Source: Gnetum montanum (taxonomy: Eukaryota; Streptophyta; Gnetopsida; Gnetales; Gnetaceae). From it: a DNA stretch of 64,000 nucleotides. The stretch is from positions 5,867 to 69,866 of the forward strand of contig MNCI01026645.1 of assembly GCA_015680685.1 (NCBI GenBank), written 5' to 3'. The position numbers were made by a program, and so were the translations under genes. Positions 1 through 10,079 of this stretch are shown one piece after another. The notes below the pieces were generated by a model. The model worked only from the letters and a program-made list of their open reading frames with translations, did not search any database and was not told the origin of the DNA. The first letter of the stretch is position 1, and every line of letters begins with the position of its first letter.

Positions 1-39
1 CTTTTTCCAAGTTTAATTCCTAAAAAACCTTGGACTAAG

Positions 40-984
40 ATGGCAACCCTTCAACCCCTGGCTCCCTTAGTGAGAAACCCTTTTAACTTTCACAACTACC
101 ATGACATACCAAAATCCCTTCAAAACATAAACTTGTTCTTCGATCCTACAACCCCTACGAATGATACCCGCCAACACATACAATGTTTTGAAACTTTATT
201 AGGGATCCACAACATTATACATAATGATGTGGCATGCAGGGTGTTTGTAACAACATTTAGGACCAAAGTAACCCAATGGTTCTTAATACTTCCTGATGCC
301 TCTATTAACACATGGCAAGAATTCAAAAACAAGTTTTTGAATCAATTTGACAAATTTACAAGCCCAACTATCACATCAAGCAACTTTACGAACCTAAGAA
401 AGCTACCTGGGGAAAATGTTAGGGATTATAACCTTAGATTCCTTCATCAACTAGCCTATGTGCCAAATGAGATGCGACCACAGCCAGATGGTATCCTCAA
501 CTTCTATCTCTCTACTATTGATCCATACTTCACTTATGCTATCAAATCTGATCCCAACATAATGGAAATACAAAGTGCAATGTTAAAAGCTGTGGAATTA
601 GAGCAAATAACCCTTATGAATAGCATCCAAACCCAATTTGGGATGATGAGTGTTAGTAACCCTATGCAATCGAACCCACTCCTACCAACTTTTCAAACAT
701 CTAATGTCATGCCTCAAGTGGTTTCTCCCTTTCAATCAACTCAACCTTTAAGTAATTACTCACAAAGCCCCATGTCCTCTTCATTCTTACCATCCAACAC
801 TGGTTTGAATGATGACCAATCAAAAGCCTTGATTCAATCCATTATCAACCCAAACGGGACATCAAATTCTATTGAACCGCCACCCCAAACTGAAAATCAG
901 ATGACCCAAATACTCACTTCACTACAAAAACTATCCAATGAAGTGGTTGAGCTAAAGAGAAACAATAACAAAAGACCTATATAA
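40..984 (+). CDS. Retrotransposon Gag (capsid) protein
   Basis: This 314-codon open frame encodes the capsid part of a Ty3/gypsy polyprotein, which would assemble cytoplasmic virus-like particles. The region from about residue 40 to 200 has the retrotransposon gag pattern: a helix-rich stretch with TTFRTKVTQWF, then INTWQEFKNKFLNQF, then the arginine-bearing GENVRDYNLRFLHQLAYVP segment. The C-terminal third is rich in Gln, Ser, Pro and Asn and probably disordered. The start at 40 fits because the next bases read straight into gag-like sequence. The frame continues past a TAA at 982-984 into the zinc-finger segment, so that stop is probably a later mutation (CAA to TAA would explain it). It is unusually intact for this window. 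Confidence 0.85.
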   Translation: MATLQPLAPLVRNPFNFHNYHDIPKSLQNINLFFDPTTPTNDTRQHIQCFETLLGIHNIIHNDVACRVFVTTFRTKVTQWFLILPDASINTWQEFKNKFLNQFDKFTSPTITSSNFTNLRKLPGENVRDYNLRFLHQLAYVPNEMRPQPDGILNFYLSTIDPYFTYAIKSDPNIMEIQSAMLKAVELEQITLMNSIQTQFGMMSVSNPMQSNPLLPTFQTSNVMPQVVSPFQSTQPLSNYSQSPMSSSFLPSNTGLNDDQSKALIQSIINPNGTSNSIEPPPQTENQMTQILTSLQKLSNEVVELKRNNNKRPI

Positions 985-1596
985 CCAGATAAACCAAGTG
1001 CATCAATGAACAATGATTATTGTCATCTTCATAATACAAGGAAACATTCTAAAAAGACTTGTCCTCAATTCATGGCATTGTATGGTGATAATACCCAAGG
1101 GCAACAAAATGGGAAAACCCCTATAATGGTTCTTGATGTGCCTGATGAGACAGAAAATGAAAAGGTTTCCTCATTAGAACAAGTTATAATAGGTGACCCT
1201 AACCCACACAACACTTGCTACCGCAAAATCAGTGACATTATGAATACTGCACAACAACAAACTAGGAACAATTTCTATACAACTCCAAACAAAAGAGTTC
1301 CTATTCAAAACAATGCAAACAATCAATCCGGGTCATCCCAAGTAATTGCCCCACAACAACCAAACCCCCTATTTGTACTTAGGAGAGTTCCATCTCAACA
1401 AGAAGCTAAAGATGAACATAAGAATTATGATTTGGTTGAGGACTTAAAAAGAGTTAAAGTCAACATTTCAATGTATGACCTCCTACACTTTAATGAAATG
1501 AAAGAAGTGATTCGGGATATGGTTCATATACCTGTAGCCCAAAGAGAAAAAATCCCCAATTCCCAAAAGGAAAGTTCACTTTGCAGAAAGTCCTGA
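985..1596 (+). pseudogene. Gag C-terminal / zinc-knuckle segment
   Basis: This open stretch continues the gag frame after the TAA at 982-984; the first Met in it is at 1,006. Near its start it has CHLHNTRKHSKKTCPQF, a Cys-X2-His-X4-His-X5-Cys arrangement resembling the modified nucleocapsid zinc finger of some plant gypsy elements. It is not the classical CCHC spacing. The rest is Asn/Gln-rich linker. The frame closes at TGA 1,594-1,596, while the protease frame is already open before that in the +1 frame (reading through PKRKVHFAESPDT). A frame change must lie near the A-run at about 1,545-1,551. That could be a programmed gag-pro shift or a simple one-base indel. Confidence 0.6.
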
Positions 1597-1615
1597 CACA
1601 TTATCAGTACAAAAT

Positions 1616-2470
1616 ATGAATAATTCTATGTCTAGCAAAAAGGACCATCCCCCTTTCCTAATCACTTTAATTATTTTAGGAAAGAATGTCCATAACTGTT
1701 TAATGGATTCCAGTGCAACTGTTAGTGTTATACCTCTTGAAGTTTGTAATGCTTTAGGAGCACAAATGATACCACAAACTAGAAGTGTGATTCAACTAGA
1801 TGGATCTAACGTACCTGTGGTAGGGTTATTAAAAGAGGCAAAGGTACAACATAAGCAATACCCTACATTTACATGTTATACGGATATCCTAGTAGTTGAT
1901 ATGAAACCCACATATGGTCTGCTCTTATCTAGGGCTTTCAGAGCTACGTTTGGGGGCTTCTTTAGGTCAAATTTCTTAGAATTATTGATCCCTATCAAAG
2001 AAAAATCTAAATACATGACTATACCCCAAGAATTCTTCTACAAACAAGTAGTAACAACCTTGGATCAACAAAATCAATCTTTGGAAGATCGAAATGCTAA
2101 TCTTTATGTTGAGGTTATTAAGGTTGAGCGTACTGAACATGTTGAAAATGACTATGTGAGTGGAACTATAGAAAATCCTATCTCTTATGCAGATCCGATC
2201 CAATCCTATCAAAGTTTTAGAGAAGATGAAGAAAACTATGAAGACACCTTGCCTTATCAACAGCATGATGAATTTTGTCTAAGTGATCCACCACCTTTAG
2301 GGGTAGACAAAGATATAAATAAGACCTTATCTCTTAAAACATTTGAAGGTGTGCTAAATTTTAACAACACATGCATGGAACATTCTCCTAGAAAAGCTAT
2401 ATCTGATGACCCACCAAAACCTAGACCTATGATTGAAACTTATATTAAAGAAAAAATTTATAGAAAATGA
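1616..2470 (+). pseudogene. Retroviral-type aspartic protease with linker
   Basis: The open stretch holds the pepsin-like protease that would cut the gag-pol polyprotein. The active-site motif is at about residues 30-40 and reads MDSSATVSVIPLEVC. The family has Asp-Ser/Thr-Gly-Ala at this spot, so the catalytic-loop glycine is replaced by serine (a G-to-A change), probably abolishing activity. The flap and second half (SVIQLDGSNVPVVG, then DILVVDMKPTYGLLLSR) look normal. About 130 acidic linker residues follow, and then, with only a TGA at 2,468-2,470 between, the integrase tail in the same frame. In complete relatives reverse transcriptase would start after this linker. Confidence 0.75.
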
Positions 2471-2782
2471 TCAAGAAAGATAAGTGTAGGTCTTGATTTT
2501 CATCAACAAATTGTTAAGAGATGGTTTGATAAAAAACATCCAGCTAAAAATTTTCAAGTAGGTGATCTAGTCCTTAAGAGGGATAGAGCATCTGGTCAAA
2601 CTAGCCCTCAAACTAATTTTTCCCCTATGTGGTCAGGTCCATTTCAAATTGGAGACATCATTGCCCCACATGTGTTTAAGATTGCTGATTTGCAAGGATA
2701 TAGGTTAAATAGGAATTTTAATGCATTTCATTTGAAACATTTCTACTTAGGTACCCCATGTGGGCATTTGGTAGATTCTTAG
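2471..2782 (+). pseudogene. Integrase C-terminal domain, fused after protease
   Basis: The frame of the protease continues for about 103 codons with a clear Ty3/gypsy integrase C-terminal module: HQQIVKRWFDKKHPAKNFQV, GDLVLKRD, FSPMWSGPFQI, and a final FNAFHLKHFYLGTP. This part normally binds DNA next to the catalytic core. The core (zinc-binding HHCC and DDE residues), RNase H and reverse transcriptase are absent. The deletion junction lies around 2,440-2,490. Because frame is kept across the junction apart from one stop, the deletion may have been carried in a transcribed copy rather than arising by local decay. Confidence 0.75.
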
Positions 2783-4092
2783 TTGCATGTTTTCTTCCCA
2801 TTTTTCTTTACATTTCATATGTATATTATTGCATTTCCATATTTTTTTTGCATTTTCATCATTTCCTTCTTAGCATATTGTTTTGATTATTGTGTTCTTC
2901 ATATGATTTTAATAATCATTGGTCATTTGAGTTACTTGATATTAGGTCATCTTAACACCATTAGAAAATAATGTAAATCTAATATAAATTACTATTACTA
3001 TCATATAATGCTATAAAATCCGCTTTATATTTTATAAGTACTATAACTCTTTCCAATTGATTCCAAGGTTTCAGTTTATTTGTTATGTTAGATTATGGAG
3101 CATTTGATTTATATAAACTTATCATGTTATCATCATGATCATGTGAGTGTAGGATATGTGATGTAGGAGAGTGGTTAGTCATAATTACTAGGTGACTATG
3201 GAAAATTCTATTCTTTCCTCTCATAAGCCAAAGCCCTCAGGTATGATGATCCATGGATATCTTGTGAACAACAGGGTGAAGTGTGTTCATTTCTACTTGA
3301 GAACCCTTAGCCACCCAGGAGACTTGCTATGATGCCACCAATCAAAAGCACATACACGAGGGTTGAACTGCACCATGGGCAAAGTTTCCAAAAGGACCAT
3401 GCTCTTTGGCAGTGTATCTAATCGGCTAGACTCGTGTTGGAATTCCTACCTCAAGAATGAAGTACACCATGAGCAAACTTTCCTTTCAGAAAAAAAGAAA
3501 AAAAAAACAAAACAAAAATGAGGACCATTTTCTTTGGCAGTGTAATAAGTTCTTGAGTGTGATGGGGTCCGGTAGCAATCCTCACCCTAACCTCCGTTTC
3601 GCCTTTTAAATTTAATTTTTTTCGAAAAAGAAAAAAAAAAGGAAAAAAAGAAAAAAATAGAAACCAAGGAAAAATTTTAAAGTTGTGGCTTACTATGATC
3701 TAACATGAGCTTTAGCTCATCCTCCTCATTAAGTTTTGTATAAGTCACTTACTTAAAATAGTCTACATACTTTTACTGTTACCTTGTGAGAATATTGAGA
3801 ATGAGAGCTTAAGTATATATCTACATATATATATATAATTACACATATATATCTATAGATCTTAGTCAAAATATCAATAAATTATATATTTATATTTTAA
3901 TGGTTGTTTGGATGGCCTATGTCGATATCTCTTTTTATTATTTGGTTATTTTGATCATGTTTAGAACATTATAGTTTACTTTCAAGTTTGCATTTCTTGT
4001 TTCATGTTGTTTTTGTTTCCCCACCATTTGCATTTTCATTCAAAATTTTCTAGTTCTTGCACTTGCATGCAATCTGTAGTTTGGGGGCTAAG
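2783..4092 (+). other. 3' non-coding spacer and polypurine tract of gypsy element 1
   Basis: No coding frame is visible. The stretch contains A-rich runs at about 3,488-3,512 and 3,620-3,660 and an AT dinucleotide-rich patch near 3,820-3,860. Its last bases (about 4,079-4,092) read AGTTTGGGGGCTAAG, a typical plus-strand priming polypurine tract directly against the LTR. Confidence 0.7.
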
Positions 4093-4520
4093 TGTTGAGG
4101 CCAACCTTACCCATGCTGGGCATAGGGCCTTGATCAACAGTGACCACCATTAAAACAATAATATTTCGATAAGCAACAGAGAGATTCTAGAGGTGAAGCA
4201 AGCATTTATTTATTTATTTATTTACAAAGTAAAGCAAAGCAATTGTCCATGTGCTGGTGGGCTTTGTTGGCCCATAAAAAAATAGATTTTAAAAGAAAAA
4301 TAAATTAATAAAGAACAAATCATGAGCAATAGGACTGCACTAAAGAGAACGTTACCCACCAAAAATAAATAAAAGGAATGAGGACCGACCAATGTGCATT
4401 GTAAAAAAATAAAATATAAACTTAAGGCTTATTTTTTTTTATTTCAGGTGGCTCACGTTGCAGTTGATGTGGAAAAGGCAGCTTGCGGTTTAGGGTTAGC
4501 GTTTTTCTTTCGCCAGGCCA

Positions 4521-4531
4521 CTATTTAAAGG
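4521..4531 (+). promoter_or_regulatory. Predicted LTR TATA box
   Basis: CTATTTAAAGG lies in the only GC-richer part of the LTR, about 430 bp from its left end, where a U3 promoter is expected. Transcription would start about 25-35 bp downstream, at or just before the tandem array. Confidence 0.45.
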
Positions 4532-4562
4532 GGACGTAGGTCTGTTTCTTGAAAAGGCAGAG

Positions 4563-4669
4563 AGATCTAGGTGTAGAGGTAGGGTTTCTAAGAAGCATAG
4601 ATCTCAAGGCGCAGAGGCAGGGTTTTTGAGAAGCGTAGATCTGGAGGCGCAGAGGACGGGTTTCTCAGG
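4563..4669 (+). repeat. 36-38 bp tandem repeat in the LTR
   Basis: Three units each begin AGATCT (4,563, 4,599, 4,637) and continue through a GCAGAGG(C/A)(A/C)GGGTTT-like core to a GAAGC end; the last unit is partial. Spacing is 36 then 38 bp. The array sits immediately downstream of the predicted TATA box. Confidence 0.8.
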
Positions 4670-5716
4670 CCAAAGGGGGTAGCACCTGTTTTCTTTGAGA
4701 GCATCTTTCTCTATTCCTTGTTTTCTTTGATTTAGTTGATTGGGTTTTTATCTCTATTTTGCTGTTCACGTTTTGAATCCTGTAATCAATTCCGAAACAT
4801 GTTTATCGTTCTTTTTAAATCAGAACATTGAGTAAGATTTTCTGTTCCGATTATTTTGTTCGGATGTTCACATGCGTAACGAGGATCTTGACTGTTTACT
4901 TTAATTTCTGAGGTTTTCCTGTAAGGATTCCGCCTTTGAATTCTGTTTATCTTAATCTGTGCCTTGATTTTGAACAATTTATCCATTTCATGGATCCTTG
5001 CAATTTAGCTTTGGTGTATCGGGTGTAATTTGATCATAGCAACCGTCTATCTACTTTTTTATTTTTTTTATATAAGGTTATCTTGAATTTGGGTTTTGTG
5101 CGTAACTTTATTTTCACGTAAATTGTGTCTTGGTGCTTTATCTTATCTTCCTTTATTTCTAAAACATAAAGAATTCATGTATACTTTGTTTGACTGAATA
5201 TAAAAGATTAAGCCGGAGGAGATCGCTACCATCATAGGTGTCGGTGACACTAAGCAGCGATCAGGGCCTCTTCTAGGACGTCTAACCCCTGTCTGGAGAT
5301 GGTGGATAAATCTTCCTCCTATTTAGAGCACCAAATAAGTTTTAATTTTAATTTGAATTTATCTTTTTTTTGTCATTTATTTTATTCAAAAACCACACAA
5401 ATATTTAATTTTTATTTTTAATTATTTTACTATGTTTTTTAAGATTTAATAGAATTTTCATAAAATCAAATTTAAGTTTTTAATATTTTCCTTAAAATAT
5501 TATGGTTATTATTAATGTCACATGGTCCTTTCCAGCTGAGACCATTCCCAGGTTTCCGTACCCATATGAGAGGTGCCCTAGGCAATAGTCTCCTAAAACG
5601 AGTTTTCACAGGTGTTCGCGTGTCCAAAATTTACGCATCAACAACATCATTATTGCACATTTGAGCCCCCAATCAGCAAAGATATTTTTTTCATAGGTTT
5701 CCAATGTGTAAAGTAA

Positions 5717-5970
5717 ACTCGTGTGTGTGGTTGTGAGAGATTTGAAATTATCCGTACAAAAGAAAACAAACAAAATTTGCTGCCAAAAGTGTGTCGTTGT
5801 GAGAGATTTGAAATTATGCTCCCCACAAAAAAAAAACAAACAAGATCTGCTGCCAAAAGTAAACCTGCATGTGTGGTTGTGAAAGATTTGAAATTATGCA
5901 TCCCCAGTAAACCATGGCCTTCATCGTAGACACGAAAAAAAGCAAACAAACAAAATCTACTGCCAAAAGA
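5717..5970. repeat. Three-unit tandem repeat (66 and 80 bp spacing)
   Basis: The block GTGAGAGATTTGAAATTAT recurs, with TTTGAAATTA at 5,741, 5,807 and 5,887. Each unit is followed by an A-rich AAACAAACAA run and CTGCCAAAAG. The right copy of the dispersed repeat has only one unit, so the amplification happened in this copy. Confidence 0.7.
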
Positions 5971-6204
5971 CCAAAGGACAAAGCACAACCTTATCAACTT
6001 TTTTATAGTCTTTTCATTACGTGATCAAACATAATGGTCATTGAGTGTGCATTTTTCTATTCAAAACTTATGTTATGAAAATGGTATTAAGCATTAAAGG
6101 TACTTAAAGTAGTTATGGTGGTGATGTTCTAATTCTTAAATAGTTGTAATACAAGTACATCCCAATATATATAGTCTAATTAGGACTTTCTAAGTTAGCA
6201 TTGT

Positions 6205-6275
6205 TCACCATAATTGAATCTATAACTTAGATTTTTTAAATTAAGAGTCTTACAACTAAGCTAACACTTCATTGT
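6205..6275 (-). repeat. tRNA-derived SINE-like segment
   Basis: On the minus strand a tRNA-like RNA polymerase III promoter can be read: A-box-like TAGCTTAGTTG (plus 6,253-6,263) and B-box-like ATAGATTCAATTA (plus 6,211-6,223), with close to tRNA spacing. A decayed equivalent lies near 15,190-15,250, and a better one at 31,140-31,256. Confidence 0.4.
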
Positions 6276-6605
6276 TTCCTTAGTGATTGACATGATTCAT
6301 GCATTATGCATGACATTTTATGTGAAACATTTAGAGTGAAAACAAAGGTAATAATCCTTAATCTAAAATGTGTTTTATGGACATAGCAAGCTAAGTTATT
6401 ATCTAACCATTTCCATGATGGTAGGGCTTGTGCTTTTAAGGTACTAAAACAAATAGTTAGAGTTGCAAGGATGTTGGTCTTAAAACCAAATTATATTAAA
6501 AGAATAAAAGAAGAGAGGTGAAACTCTAACACAACATAAAAGAAAAGATTTAATAATTTTAGAAATTAATTTTTAAGTTTTCATCCTTGCAACCAATCCT
6601 AAATG

Positions 6606-7814
6606 CATTCTAATCATAGATTAAAACCAATCCTAAATACATTCTAATTATGGCCTAAAAATTTTTAACAAAAAAGTAAACACTCTCTAAATACATTCTT
6701 CACCACTAGAAAACCATAACCTAGATTTCATTACAGTTAAACTCACAATGAAATTAATTATGCACAAGAAACAATGAATAAACCAAGATAGAAAAATAAA
6801 TAAATAAGCAACAAACAAAGTAGCATAGCAAACACCAATGTCTTTCTTTCAATACTAGAATACAATTCTCTCAATCGAACATAGAAGAAGCAAACACTGA
6901 CCTCTTTCTTTTGGTTCCAAGATACAATTCTCTCAATTGAGCATAGAATAATGGCCAACATTCAAATTTATTTTTTCTCTCCTTAGATAACTTAACATAC
7001 ATAAATAAATATGGGATGTTTTGAGCTTGGTTGTAGGTTTGGCTTTGTTGTAGAGCTTCAGTCCAAATGTGTTGGAGCTTTCTATCTTTTCTTTCATAGG
7101 AAAACATTTATTTGCACAAGTTATTCATGCCATATTAGCATGTAGAACTGGCTTCTACAAGAGCATATCCACATTAATGTTGTTTTAGCAAATTGAAGAT
7201 TTGCAGGATTAATTTTACCAATCAATATGAAACAATTTCACCAACGAGCATTGTGGTGGGTGTGTCTTGCAGAATGTGCTGGCTAGTGGATGAATTCTAG
7301 CCAACAATATAAATGAGTAGGGTAGCTAACCACCGTAATCTTCTTTACAACAAATCTAGATCTTGAGACTGTTAGAAAACTTAGAGAGCATAGACGATGC
7401 AACAAAAAGAAGAAAACCCTTTTGGAAAATGGAAGAGTTACATCGAAACCCCATCCAGAAGAAAAAGTAAGAATAGATTTAGGAATAGCTATGTTACACC
7501 TCAGTGGCATAGCGCTAACTCCCAAAGCATAAAGAAACCCACCTGCTTGAATGACTATGGTTCTCCTTCCCTACACCCAACAGCCACCCCCTCCCCCTCC
7601 CAACCTTCCCCTAGGAGATGAGCCTACACAAAAAATGTCGATTACAAACCAAACCAACTAGGAATATTCAGATTAGAAATAGAAAACCTTGAATGTAAAC
7701 AATGAAGGAAGGAGCTAGCATAGGAGAGACCATTGATCCCTCTACCTCATATTAGAAAAGGGTGGCCCCCATCCCCATCCTCCTGTTAGAAATAGAGTAG
7801 ATACAAAGATAGCA
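6606..7814. other. No recognisable feature
   Basis: AT-rich sequence without a convincing gene. A short open stretch at 7,397-7,621 has no recognisable domain and I do not call it. A C-rich patch lies at about 7,560-7,620. Confidence 0.5.
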
Positions 7815-7967
7815 ATACTAAAAGTAAGTAATATTGCTGCCATGTTATCATTGAATGCCAGACTGTAAAACAACCCACCTATACTAAAAGAAAGTGATAC
7901 TGTTGTCATGTTATCATTAAATGCTAGACTGTAAAAAAACCCACCTATACTAAAATTAAGTAATACT
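7815..7967. repeat. 66-bp tandem array split by the chromovirus
   Basis: Units start ATACTAAAA at 7,815, 7,881 and 7,947. The third is interrupted after 20 bases at 7,967 and resumes at 14,558 (AATACTGTTGTCATGTTATC), on the far side of the element. This shows the pre-insertion sequence directly and gives a target duplication of about 5-6 bases (AATACT). Confidence 0.85.
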
Positions 7968-8515
7968 ATGAGAGAGGTAGTAGGGTTGGTGATGGCCTAC
8001 TACCTCCCCCATAGTTCGGGGGCCATGCGGGCACAAGGGGTCCTTCACTCCTTGTGTCTTCGAAACCATACTGACATGGCAATTCCATGCATTACTAAGA
8101 GGAGGCTACGAGCTACCTCATTACCCCACCCAGTAGGACCTTGCCTGGGAGGGTTGCATAGTCCAACTCTATGTTGGTGTGTTTTAATCGAGTGTGTCAT
8201 GGGACATGCTATGGGATGTTGCATGCACTCTTTGGAGCGCGACACCAACTACTAGCACGTAGTGATGAATCTAGAGGGTTCAACAGGTAGTCCCTATGAT
8301 ATTCACATGAGTGAAGCAAGGGAGTGCTATCTAGCTTGTTAGTATATCAAAAATATTGTATTTGAAACACCACCCCGAAGACATGCTAACACTAACACAT
8401 TGTTTGTTGGCATGTGTTTTAGGATTATTGATTGTTGAGGTGTATTCCTCTTGAGTTTCATCCTGATTTAGAATCTACTTGGGAAACTCTTAGGATGTTG
8501 AACAACGTTGTTACA
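7968..8515 (+). repeat. 5' LTR of chromovirus
   Basis: The right end is ...GTTGTTACA at 8,515, two bases before the primer binding site. The left end abuts the AATACT duplication. The segment from 8,103 aligns closely with 14,129-14,557, for example CTACCTCATTACCCCAC, GAGTGTTATCTAGCTTGTTA in the 3' copy, and GATTGTTGAGGTGTATTCC. Confidence 0.85.
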
Positions 8516-8517
8516 GA

Positions 8518-8530
8518 TGGTATCAGAGCC
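8518..8530 (+). promoter_or_regulatory. Primer binding site (initiator tRNA-Met)
   Basis: TGGTATCAGAGCC matches the usual plant retrotransposon primer site complementary to the 3' end of initiator methionine tRNA, two bases after the LTR. Confidence 0.9.
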
Positions 8531-8668
8531 TCATAGTTTGATTTGCTAGTAAAAATTTATTGATAAAGACTTGAGAGGATTTTTGGTTTGTGAAGTTTCC
8601 ATTTTCAACTTTTGCTAGCTACTCCTCCTTTGAGGATGGCTTTGTGCTAAAGCTCTCTCTTTGGCAAC

Positions 8669-10000
8669 ATGGAGCCTGCTAGACCTAGTGACATGGCTGA
8701 TGATCAAGCAAATCCAAAGATTGAGGTTGAGATAGAACTTGGTCAAGATGAAACTAAGTTTCAAACCTTATGGAACCATGTCAAAGAAACTAATGAGGCC
8801 TTAGCCTACCTTGGACCAGAACATGTGGATGCGATCCATTCATTCTTAAATATGTTGATTTACCACAAGACAAGATGGATCTTCACTTCAAGGATAGGGT
8901 GAAAGTGGAAGAGGCTAAGGTTTTGATCTTGGAACATCATCTAGATCACATGATCAATCTCTATAGGGATCTATTTAGATCCTTGGAAGAGGCATAAATG
9001 AAAGCATCTTTGCTTAAGAACCTAATTGGATGAGTGAAAGTTCTGGAGGATGCCCTAGTGAGGGTGAATTAGAAGATATTTGATTTGAAAATTGAAAATG
9101 CCATCCTAAAATCCTCATTGTCAGGATGCTTGGTAGAAGAGCTAGTAGCAATGGATCGTATCAAGGCTAGAGAATTGAGTTCTTATGATGGCAAGAAGAA
9201 TGATGCTAAAATTAATGCCTTCCTCCATGATGTGACGATGTACATGAATACCAGGGGTGTTCAAGTAGCCCAAAAGATCTCCACAACATCTTAGTTTCTC
9301 ATAGGAAGTGCTACGCTATGGTAGCTTAGCCTCCTTTGTGCTCAAGAAAAGGGCACTACTACAGAAAAGGTAGAGACTTGGGACAGATTTAAGAGAACAC
9401 TGATTAAACAGTTCCACCCAGGGAACTAAAAATGGATAGCTAGAACCAAGCTAGAGACCCTAAAAATTTAAGGAAGTTTGAAGATTATATTAATAGCTTC
9501 CAAGAGCTCACGTTGCTATTTTCTGATATCGGAGATTGGGATCGCTTTTTCAAGTTTGTAAATGGATTACAACCATGGGTGCAGATGGAGCTACGTCGAA
9601 GAGGCATTGACTCACTCATAAAGGCTATTGCTGCTGCAGGTACTTTTTTGGACTTCAAGGAAATAAAGCCAGATAAGGATAAGCTTGGGAAGGGAAAACA
9701 TGTCACACCCTCCCACTATTAGAAAATAGATGTAGGTTTCATCAAAGGTGGAAACACATTCAAATCGATTCAACAAGGTAGTTGCTCAATGTGTGATCCT
9801 CCAGGAAACCAAGGCTCCCCACAAAATGATAAAGATATAGGGAGCAAGTGGAAACTTGGGGCCAAGAAGAAACAATTTATAGGAGGTCACTTTAAGGGGC
9901 CAATTCAATGCTTCTTGTGTTGAGGGAACCACCTAGCAGGAAATTTCCCCTTGAGCTTAGGAAGGGTAGGAAATAGGGAAGGGCAAGGTCTGGGGAAACA
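8669..10000 (+). pseudogene. Chromovirus gag
   Basis: The capsid gene starts with a Met at 8,669 and is broken by several stops and frame changes. Recognisable pieces are the coiled N-terminal part (about 8,669-9,070), a gag block at 9,085-9,294 (ELSSYDGKKNDAKINAFLHD), and a later block at 9,513-9,722 with FVNGLQPWVQMELRRRG, a strong chromovirus gag signature. Near 9,908-9,955 a decayed zinc knuckle reads CFLC, stop, GNHLAGNFP: the expected third and fourth ligands have partly been lost. The TGA there would follow from one base change. Confidence 0.75.
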
Positions 10001-10079
10001 ACTAATGGCTCTCAAATATTGCCCTAACCCATGTCTTTAGATTACAGATGGAAGCACTCTAGGGGAACAGTGAAGACTA

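Larger units (their letters stand above)
1..5643 (+). mobile_element. Ty3/gypsy LTR retrotransposon, internally deleted, 5' end outside window
   Basis: Order seen: gag, gag C-terminal/zinc-finger segment, aspartic protease, integrase C-terminal segment, 1.3-kb spacer, polypurine tract, 3' LTR. Reverse transcriptase, RNase H and the integrase core are missing, so the element cannot move on its own and would need enzymes from a relative. The right end is well defined: the LTR begins TGTTGA just after a TTTGGGGG tract and ends TCAACA, a perfect short inverted repeat. The 5' LTR lies left of base 1, so the target-site duplication (right copy would be ACATC at 5,644-5,648) cannot be confirmed. Confidence 0.85.
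4093..5643 (+). repeat. 3' LTR of gypsy element 1 (1,551 bp)
   Basis: The LTR starts TGTTGAGG and ends ATCAACA, giving TGTTGA/TCAACA terminal inverted repeats. It holds a TATA-like CTATTTAAAGG at 4,521-4,531 and, just downstream, a 36-38 bp tandem array. The 3' half is AT-rich and includes AATAAA-like words suitable for polyadenylation. The partner LTR lies outside the window, so age cannot be estimated. Confidence 0.85.
5644..6605. repeat. Dispersed repeat, left copy (pairs with 14,890-15,585)
   Basis: Much of this stretch aligns in the same orientation with 14,890-15,585. Shared blocks include GATTTGAAATTATGCATCC, CATAATGGTCATTG, TCTAAAATGT(G/A)TTTT, AGCAAGCTAA and ACCAAATTATAT, ending at CCAATCCTAAA. 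The similarity runs up to the edge of the LTR at 5,643, which suggests gypsy element 1 inserted into this repeat. No protein is encoded; the repeat class is unknown. Confidence 0.7.

Noticed and set aside
4486-4500. GGTTTAGGGTTAGC, telomere-repeat-like word in the gypsy LTR
   Set aside because: Only about one and a half units; no array, so no interstitial telomere claim.
7397-7621. 74-codon open frame ending in a Pro/Ser-rich tail
   Set aside because: No domain, no homologue recognised, lies in a decayed repeat region.
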